A stretch of DNA of 64,000 bases from Peptococcaceae bacterium. GTDB lineage: Bacteria; Bacillota; Desulfitobacteriia; Desulfitobacteriales; Syntrophobotulaceae. Location: assembly GCA_009782825.1 (NCBI GenBank), contig WRII01000003.1:1-64000 (forward strand), given 5' to 3'. Every line of letters begins with the position of its first letter. The first letter of the stretch is position 1. Made by a program: the position numbers and the translations under genes. Positions 58,192 through 64,000 of the stretch are shown one piece after another. The notes beneath the pieces were generated by a model that did no database searches, had not been told where the DNA came from, and saw only the letters and a program-made list of their open reading frames with translations.

Positions 58192-60606
58192 ATGGCTAAA
58201 AAATGGGTTGGAACAAGTATCAAGAGAAAAGAAGACGCGAGCATGCTTACAGGCGAAGCCACGTATGTAGATGACATGCAGTTACCGGGGATGCTTCATT
58301 GCGCCATCCTGAGAAGCGACTATGCCCATGCCAACATTAAAAGTATTGATGTGAGCGAGGCAAGAAAACTCCCGGGTGTCATAGATATCATTACGGGAGA
58401 AGATGTGAAAGAGTATCCGCTGGCCGCGGCAGTTGAATTCGCCCATTTTGACTTGAAATCGCCGGTCAAACAAGCCTATTTGCTGGCGGTAGACAGAGCC
58501 CTTTACGCCGGTCAGCCTATAGCCGCCGTGGCTGCAGTTGACAAATATATTGCGGAAGACGCGCTTGATCTTATCCAAGTCCACTATGAGCCGCTCACCC
58601 CAGTTGTCAGCATGGAGCAAGCCTTAAGTGAGGACGCTCCGTTGATCTATGAGGAATGGGGAGATAATGTTCAAATGCAAGTTCCTTCAAAAGCCGGGGA
58701 TGTGGACGCGGCTTTTGCGGAAGCGGATCGGGTTATCAAGGTTAAGATTGGCGAGCATCGCTACTGTGCCTTCCCCTTGGAAGGACGGGCAGCCATTGCG
58801 GACTACAAGCCAAGAACAGGGAAGCTGCATACATGGATATCCTCTCAGGCCAGCAGCGCGCCCCGGGCCAATTTTGCCAAAACTCTCAAGATTCCGGAGC
58901 AAAATGTCAGCGTTACAGTTCCTCATGTGGGGGGGGCGTTTGGAACCAAGTTGAATTGGTCTGTCGAAACCATTCCTTGTCTCCTTTCGAAGAGAACAGG
59001 ACGCCCGGTGAAGTATGTGGAAAACAAGATAGAGACTTTTACCATCGGACCGCACGCCAGGGATTATGTTTTTAACGGAGAGGTTGCCTGCAAAAATGAC
59101 GGCACGATACTTGGCGTTAAAGCAGACGTGATGTTTGACCTTGGCATAGAGAGTTCCTATCGCGGAACCGCTATCGCCAAATGTGTAATTTTGCTGAAGA
59201 CCTTTTTGGGACAGTACAAGATTAAGAACTACTCTTTCTTGTCAAGAGCCATCGTCACAAACAAGGCGTTCCAGTGTTCATACCGGGCCTTCGGCAAAGA
59301 ACAGGGGAGCCGCTTCATCGAAAGAATCATGAATATTGTGGCCAGGGAACTTGGGATTTCGCCGGAGGAAATTCGCCTGAAAAACTACATTCAACCGGAG
59401 GAATTCCCCTATAGAACCACGAGCGGCGCTCTGTATGACAGCGGCGACTATCCTGGGACACTGAAACGTGTTCTGGAAATGGCTGACATCCCTTCCTTGA
59501 GAAAAGAACAGGCGCGGTTGGAAGAGGAAGGACGATATCTGATGGGTATTGGAATAGCCTCTTTTGTGCAGCCTTCGGGATCCGCCGTCCCTGACGGGTA
59601 CTTGAATGGCATGGAGGGCGCTACCTTAAAGCTCTTGCCGGAAGGAGGGTTTATCCTATCCACAGCGCACTGCACCTTAGGGCAGGGAATAGAGACCACC
59701 CTTTCACAGGTGGTGGCGGACGAATTCACGGTCACTCCGGAGGATGTGAGGGTCATCATCGGAGACTCAGATAAGGCGCCTTACAGCTCAGGCGGATTCG
59801 CCAGCAGAGGAGCCGCGTGGGTGGTCGGCGCAGCCGTCACCGTTTCACGGAAGCTGAAAGAGAAGGTGTTGAGATTCGGTGCGCACGTGCTGAAGGTGGA
59901 AGCAGATGAAGTTGAACTCAAAGATGGAAAGATCCAGGTCAAGAGGGATCCCGCCAAATCGGTGAGCCTTCATGAGCTGGCAACAAGCGTGCACTTCTGG
60001 CCAGGCGCTATTGGTGTTCTTCCTGACGAATTTCTCTATACAGACCCCAGTCTTGATGCCACAGCGTACTGGACGGCGCCCAATCCTCCGGTCAGCTGGG
60101 CCGCGCCCATAAATCTATACTGCACCCATCCCAATGGGGCCGAGGTATCAACCATCCTTATTGATAAGGAGACCGGAAAGATCACTGTGCCGAAACGTTT
60201 CGTCGTCTATGATTGCGGAACCCTGATTAACCCGGATATTGTCAAACATCAATATATAGGGGGCGCTCTTCAGGGTATCAACGGGATCCTGAACGAGGAA
60301 CTTTGCTATGACGAAAATGGTCAGCTTACGACGACAACCTATATGGACTATCTGATACCGGGTTCTCATGAAATGCTTGGGGAAACCGTGTTTGAGCACC
60401 AGGAGACTCCGTCGCCGTTCACTCCTCTGGGGTGTAAGGGAATGGGTGAAGCGGGAACGTTTTGCTCCGTATCGAGTGTTATGAATGCGGTAGAAGACGC
60501 CTTGGGAATTACCATAACGAAAACTCCCTTGAAGCCGCAAACCGTGCTCGATTACGTTAAAGAAGCCATGGAAAAAGGAACCCTAAACAGAAGAAGGGAA
60601 TGGTAA
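58192..60606 (+). CDS. Molybdenum hydroxylase, large Mo-cofactor subunit
   Basis: This product of 804 residues is of the CoxL/XdhA family. The N-terminal domain has RKEDASMLTGEATYVDDM. The Mo-cofactor domain has GGAFGTKLNW (about 247), KAFQCSYRAFGKEQG (about 361) and the catalytic-glutamate loop KGMGEAGTFC (about 750). The sequence CSYR is near the CoxL active-site loop (CSFR) rather than the GFG loop of xanthine dehydrogenase, yet continues RAFGKEQG as in the latter. Substrate unknown; accessory genes suggest a labile-selenium enzyme. Confidence 0.93.
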   Translation: MAKKWVGTSIKRKEDASMLTGEATYVDDMQLPGMLHCAILRSDYAHANIKSIDVSEARKLPGVIDIITGEDVKEYPLAAAVEFAHFDLKSPVKQAYLLAVDRALYAGQPIAAVAAVDKYIAEDALDLIQVHYEPLTPVVSMEQALSEDAPLIYEEWGDNVQMQVPSKAGDVDAAFAEADRVIKVKIGEHRYCAFPLEGRAAIADYKPRTGKLHTWISSQASSAPRANFAKTLKIPEQNVSVTVPHVGGAFGTKLNWSVETIPCLLSKRTGRPVKYVENKIETFTIGPHARDYVFNGEVACKNDGTILGVKADVMFDLGIESSYRGTAIAKCVILLKTFLGQYKIKNYSFLSRAIVTNKAFQCSYRAFGKEQGSRFIERIMNIVARELGISPEEIRLKNYIQPEEFPYRTTSGALYDSGDYPGTLKRVLEMADIPSLRKEQARLEEEGRYLMGIGIASFVQPSGSAVPDGYLNGMEGATLKLLPEGGFILSTAHCTLGQGIETTLSQVVADEFTVTPEDVRVIIGDSDKAPYSSGGFASRGAAWVVGAAVTVSRKLKEKVLRFGAHVLKVEADEVELKDGKIQVKRDPAKSVSLHELATSVHFWPGAIGVLPDEFLYTDPSLDATAYWTAPNPPVSWAAPINLYCTHPNGAEVSTILIDKETGKITVPKRFVVYDCGTLINPDIVKHQYIGGALQGINGILNEELCYDENGQLTTTTYMDYLIPGSHEMLGETVFEHQETPSPFTPLGCKGMGEAGTFCSVSSVMNAVEDALGITITKTPLKPQTVLDYVKEAMEKGTLNRRREW

Positions 60607-60611
60607 AAAAT

Positions 60612-61436
60612 ATGAAGAAGTGGAAAGTCAAACTCTTATATATGGGTCACTCTTATGGGCGAAAAGGCCAAATTACTCCCAACCTTGACCCAGATTTATG
60701 GATAGAGATTCCTTTTTGGTCCGTTCTTCTTCAGGCAGATGGCCGCAATATCCTTGTAGATTCAGGATGTAACGAACGTTTTGTGAAGGGGGGAAAAGGG
60801 TTTGCCGGGATGGACTTTTACGTCGGAAGAAAGTATTTAGACGCGGCGCTGAAAGACGCGAACATTACCCCGGAGGAAATCGATACCGTGGTCTACACCC
60901 ATCTGCATAATGATCACGCGGCGTTCTCCTATTTGTTCAAAAACGCACGAATCATTGCCCAGAAGAAAGAGTGGGCTACCCTTCTTAATCCTCTTCCGTC
61001 GATGCTGGAGAGAAGAGATTATGACTTAGAGGCAATCCCGGAACTTAAGACAACAAATATGATCCTCATCGATGGGGATATGGATCTTACGGAGGGTGTC
61101 CGGCTGATCGCGACCCCAGGGCATACTGCCGGGAGCATGTCTGTGGCGGTCAATACGAGCAAGGGTGTGGTAGCATTTGTCGCGGATCATTTCCACTTCC
61201 ATTGTATGGCATTTCCCCGCATGACGGAAATAATCGATTTTCATGGAAAAGTACAAAAAATCACACCGGCGCCTGAAGTGTATGCGGACACCTTCCTGCC
61301 CAGCAGTATTATTTACAACCACTATGATTGGTATGACAGCAGCTACAAAATCAAGGCGATTGTAGAAAAATACGAGCCGGGATATATTCTCGCAGGCCAT
61401 GAACCCGGACTCATGTACACCTTCAAAGGGGCATAG
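60612..61436 (+). CDS. Metallo-beta-lactamase-fold hydrolase (AHL-lactonase-like)
   Basis: This product of 274 residues has the metal motif THLHNDHAA (about 98-106), GHTAGSMSV (about 175), VADHFHFH and a late H (AGHEPG). The layout matches the N-acyl homoserine lactonase/AttM branch, which opens lactones. In this operon a metabolic lactone or ester is a likelier substrate than a signal (inference). ATG 60612 is preferred over 60600, whose SD is too close. Confidence 0.85.
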   Translation: MKKWKVKLLYMGHSYGRKGQITPNLDPDLWIEIPFWSVLLQADGRNILVDSGCNERFVKGGKGFAGMDFYVGRKYLDAALKDANITPEEIDTVVYTHLHNDHAAFSYLFKNARIIAQKKEWATLLNPLPSMLERRDYDLEAIPELKTTNMILIDGDMDLTEGVRLIATPGHTAGSMSVAVNTSKGVVAFVADHFHFHCMAFPRMTEIIDFHGKVQKITPAPEVYADTFLPSSIIYNHYDWYDSSYKIKAIVEKYEPGYILAGHEPGLMYTFKGA

Positions 61437-61476
61437 AGGAGATCAAAAAACTCAGTGAGGATAGAGGGGGGTTCAT

Positions 61477-62331
61477 GTGAACGCTAAAAGAAAAAATGAA
61501 CTGAAGAAATTTGCGACACGCATAAGAATTGAAACAATGAAGGAGTTTAAAGCAAGTGGCTTTGGTCATATCGGTGGGGCGCTTTCAATGGTGGACCTTT
61601 TGTCAGTTCTTTACAGCGGGATCATGAAGATTGATCCTCAAAGACCTGACTGGGACGGCAGGGACAGGCTCGTGATATCAAAAGGGCACGCCGGCCCCTC
61701 TCTTTATGCGACATTGGCTCTCAAGGGTTATTTCCCGCTGAATTGGCTTGTGACTTTAAACAAACCGCACACGCGCCTTCCCAGCCATTGCGACCGCACT
61801 AAAACACCGGGAGTCGATATGACCACCGGAGCGTTGGGACAGGGAATATCCACAGCTCTGGGCATGGCTTTGGGGTTTAAACTTGATGGAAAAGACAACA
61901 GAGTCTATGTTGTGCTTGGAGACGGCGAATGTGATGAGGGACAAATCTGGGAAGGCGCGCTGTTCAGCGCACACCATCAGCTGGACAATCTTATTGTGTT
62001 TGTTGACAACAACGGAAAGCAGCTTGACGGGTACACCGATGATGTTCTTAAGCTGGGCGATCTTGCCGCGAAATTCGCTGAATTCGGATGGGCGGCGCAA
62101 ACGGTTGATGGCGGCGACATCGAACAGATCGAATCGGCCATAGAAACTGCCAAAGAGACAAAAGGGAAACCGTCATGCCTCGTTCTAAAAACGATCAAAG
62201 GCGCGGGCATCAAAGAGTTTGAAGAGATGCAGGCAAACCACCACATCATTCTCAGTGCCGAAATGGCAGACAAAGCTCTCAAGGATTTGAACGATCTTAT
62301 GAATGCATTGAATGAGGAGGTTGTTGTGTAG
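61477..62331 (+). CDS. Transketolase, N-terminal (thiamine-binding) subunit
   Basis: This product of 284 residues has FGHIGGALSMVDLLSVLY, ISKGHAGPSLYATLAL and the ThDP motif GDGECDEGQIWEGALFSAHH to DNNGKQLDG (about 148-185). The enzyme is split into two chains, as in many anaerobes and archaea. Its stop overlaps the next start by 1 nt. Confidence 0.93.
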   Translation: MNAKRKNELKKFATRIRIETMKEFKASGFGHIGGALSMVDLLSVLYSGIMKIDPQRPDWDGRDRLVISKGHAGPSLYATLALKGYFPLNWLVTLNKPHTRLPSHCDRTKTPGVDMTTGALGQGISTALGMALGFKLDGKDNRVYVVLGDGECDEGQIWEGALFSAHHQLDNLIVFVDNNGKQLDGYTDDVLKLGDLAAKFAEFGWAAQTVDGGDIEQIESAIETAKETKGKPSCLVLKTIKGAGIKEFEEMQANHHIILSAEMADKALKDLNDLMNALNEEVVV

Positions 62332-63305
62332 TGGCGTATAGCATAATATACAACGGCAGCGATGAGAAACAGACCCACAAAGAAGTATTTGGCAAAACTA
62401 TGGTCGAATTGGCCGATGCAGACCCTGATGTAATATGCCTTGATGCGGATCTGATGAATTCATCGGGTCTGGTGAAATTCGCAGCGTCTCATCCCATGAG
62501 GGCCATTAATTGTGGAATCCAGGAAGCCAACATGATTGGGGTCGCGGCAGGCCTCTCCGCTGTTGGCAAAAAACCATACGCCCACTCATTCGGTCCGTTT
62601 GCATCAAGGCGATGCTTTGATCAGGTGTTTTTATCAGTAGCGTACTCACAAAACAGCGTCAGGATAATCGGAAGCGACGCCGGTGTAACCGCGGCGTATA
62701 ACGGCGGGACACACATGCCTTTTGAGGATATGGCTTTGATGCGGGCCGTTCCGGGCTCAACCGTTATTGACATTACCGACGCCGTTATGCTGAGAGCGAT
62801 TCTGAAGTCGGTTAAGGACCGGCCCGGTCTGACCTACATCCGCTCAACCAGAAAGTCTTTTAAAGCGGTTTTTGGGGAAGGCTCCGAATTCGAGATAGGG
62901 AAGGGCATCCTGTTAAGAGACGGGAAAGATGCTGCCGTCATCGCGAGTGGTCTGCTTGTCGGCGAGGCTATGCAGGCTGCGGAAGTGCTTGAAAAAGAAG
63001 GGATTTCGCTGAGGGTGGTCAACATGTTTACAGTCAAGCCCCTTGATCAGGAATTGGTCATAAAATGCGCACAGGAAACAGGGGCCATCGTCGTCGCGGA
63101 AAATCACAATGTGATCGGCGGACTGTGCAGCGCCGTTGCGGATGTGATCGTCAGAACCTGTCCGATACCGATGGAGTTTGTGGGTGTGAACGATGAATTT
63201 GGAGAAGTCGGACCCCAAGATTATCTGATGCAGAGATTCGGGCTCACCGCCGCCGCCATCGTCGAAAAGGTCAAGGCGGTGCTGGGGAGAAAGAGAACAG
63301 AATGA
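62331..63305 (+). CDS. Transketolase, C-terminal subunit
   Basis: This product of 324 residues starts at GTG 62331. It has the pyrimidine-binding domain (NCGIQEANMIGVAAGLSAVG, SDAGVTAAYNGGTHMPFEDM) and the C-terminal transketolase domain. With the preceding chain it makes one transketolase-type enzyme. Placement between a hydrolase and a Mo-cofactor gene suggests a pathway-specific enzyme rather than the housekeeping one. Confidence 0.93.
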   Translation: MAYSIIYNGSDEKQTHKEVFGKTMVELADADPDVICLDADLMNSSGLVKFAASHPMRAINCGIQEANMIGVAAGLSAVGKKPYAHSFGPFASRRCFDQVFLSVAYSQNSVRIIGSDAGVTAAYNGGTHMPFEDMALMRAVPGSTVIDITDAVMLRAILKSVKDRPGLTYIRSTRKSFKAVFGEGSEFEIGKGILLRDGKDAAVIASGLLVGEAMQAAEVLEKEGISLRVVNMFTVKPLDQELVIKCAQETGAIVVAENHNVIGGLCSAVADVIVRTCPIPMEFVGVNDEFGEVGPQDYLMQRFGLTAAAIVEKVKAVLGRKRTE

Positions 63306-63886
63306 AGGAAGCTTCCAGGGTCAGTGCAATCCTGCTTGCGGCAGGACTCTCTCGCAGAATGGGCCGGGATAAGCTGTTGCTGCCTTACCGGGGAAAACCA
63401 CTTATCAGTCATGCTCTCAGCTTGATTTCAAACCTTGCTTTCCACGAGAAAATAGTGGTCACGACCCAGGCGCGCTTATCTCAAATTTCACTTCCTGAAG
63501 GTATCACTGCGGTTGTTAATCCATGCCCTGAAAACGGCCAGAGTGAAAGCGTCAGATTGGGAGTCGCTGCCGCTGCGGGTGACGCATATATGTTTTTTTC
63601 ATCTGATCAGCCCCTTTTAGACCGTGAGACATCAGAATTCCTGCTCAGCCATATGGATGGAACCCATATTATTTATCCCTCAGTAGAGGGTGTTCCTCGC
63701 TTACCAATCATTTTTCCCGCTCATTTTCGCAAGGATTTTCTGGTATTAAGGGGGGATCAAGGCGGTCGGAAAATTCGTGACGCGAATCCTGATCAATGCC
63801 TGCCCTTGGAGCTTCCGGCACAAGCATCCTTGCTGTTGGATGTGGATACCTGGGAAGACTATACGATGCTGTTGGCTGATCTTTGA
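63302..63886 (+). CDS. MocA-like molybdenum cofactor cytidylyltransferase
   Basis: This nucleotidyltransferase of 194 residues has the signature ILLAAGLSRRMGRDKLLLPYRGKPLI (start at about residue 9), SSDQPLLD in the middle and DVDTWEDY at the end. MocA adds CMP to molybdopterin for xanthine-dehydrogenase-type enzymes, so it completes the hydroxylase system. ATGA overlap with the transketolase gene. Confidence 0.88.
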   Translation: MKEASRVSAILLAAGLSRRMGRDKLLLPYRGKPLISHALSLISNLAFHEKIVVTTQARLSQISLPEGITAVVNPCPENGQSESVRLGVAAAAGDAYMFFSSDQPLLDRETSEFLLSHMDGTHIIYPSVEGVPRLPIIFPAHFRKDFLVLRGDQGGRKIRDANPDQCLPLELPAQASLLLDVDTWEDYTMLLADL

Positions 63887-64000
63887 AGATGTGCGCCTCC
63901 GCGAAAATTAGGGAAAATTTGGAATGAAGAAATCTGGAGAAATCTGAAGAAATCCAGGAAATTATCCTCAGGAAGACGTTGACAAACAAAAAGCATCACA
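63887..64000 (+). promoter_or_regulatory. Window end with a promoter -35 box
   Basis: GAAATCTG-type short repeats at about 63925-63955, then TTGACAAACAAAAAGC from 63979, identical over 16 nt to the -35 and spacer of the hydroxylase promoter at 56669. The -10 and any operator lie beyond the window. A further co-regulated gene probably follows. Confidence 0.55.

Noticed and set aside
58192-60606. Selenocysteine (in-frame TGA) in the Mo subunit
   Set aside because: The frame has no internal TGA; YqeB/YqeC-linked enzymes use labile selenium instead.

Overview
The window looks like chromosome of a low-to-mid GC anaerobic Firmicute, most likely a clostridial or Peptococcales-type bacterium. This rests on the murA-ftsQ-ftsZ order, good Shine-Dalgarno sites, sigma-A type TTGACA/TATAAT promoters, PrkC-like Hanks kinases, EFR1-type flavodoxin/ferredoxin, an ACR3/ArsD/ArsA operon and a YqeB/YqeC/XdhC-assisted molybdenum hydroxylase. 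The assignment comes from gene content only.

Layout. 0.3-4.3 kb: cell-wall and division genes murA, ftsQ, ftsZ, with a manganese exporter (mntP) 2 nt behind ftsZ. 4.4-5.3 kb: a rhodanese lipoprotein and an ArsR-type regulator with the cysteine spacing of persulfide sensors. 5.3-8.0 kb: two tandemly duplicated Ser/Thr kinases, one soluble and one with a membrane anchor and a lectin-like outer domain. 8.0-21.3 kb: an accessory region built around at least ten copies or fragments of one small beta-rich domain (DUF3592-like; note the recurring YDPxxPxKV motif). The copies sit on different anchors: one TM, two TM, lipoprotein, soluble, single or double domain. They are mixed with an XRE/TPR regulator, a zinc-ribbon protein, dying toxin-antitoxin modules, interspersed repeats of about 165 bp and a complete 2,078-bp IS with a 5-bp target duplication that splits one array gene.

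21.3-34.1 kb: a metallophosphoesterase; a MarR-controlled heterodimeric ABC exporter with a long outer loop; redox enzymes (FAD reductase, EFR1 protein, FMN reductase, nitroreductase) with TetR and MarR regulators; a MecA-like penicillin-binding protein whose ribosome site lies in a hairpin; and a tRNA-Val. 34.3-40.7 kb, minus strand: one arsenic operon, arsR-acr3-small ORF-ferredoxin/DUF2703-arsD-arsA-(C_GCAxxG::arsC)-arsM, from a clear promoter.

40.7-48 kb: a membrane pseudokinase fused to LysM, G5 and lysozyme-like wall domains, several small genes, a membrane lipase, an XRE/acyltransferase pair next to a 31-bp direct repeat, and a third kinase that is cut off. 48-64 kb: a metabolic island that begins where that kinase is cut. 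On the minus strand it carries alcohol dehydrogenase, a cyclase-family hydrolase, a GntR regulator, xdhC, yqeB, yqeC, a membrane rubrerythrin and malic enzyme. On the plus strand it carries a DUF1266 protein, a three-subunit molybdenum hydroxylase, a metallo-beta-lactamase hydrolase, a split transketolase and a MocA-like cytidylyltransferase. Two perfect sigma-A promoters in this island share a 12-bp palindrome (ATAATCGATTAT) just downstream of the -10 box, and a second 17-bp element occurs three times, which points to one regulon, probably under the local GntR protein.

The two items most likely to be new biology are the DUF3592-like cassette array with its kinases and repeats, and the pseudokinase joined to a cell-wall lytic module.
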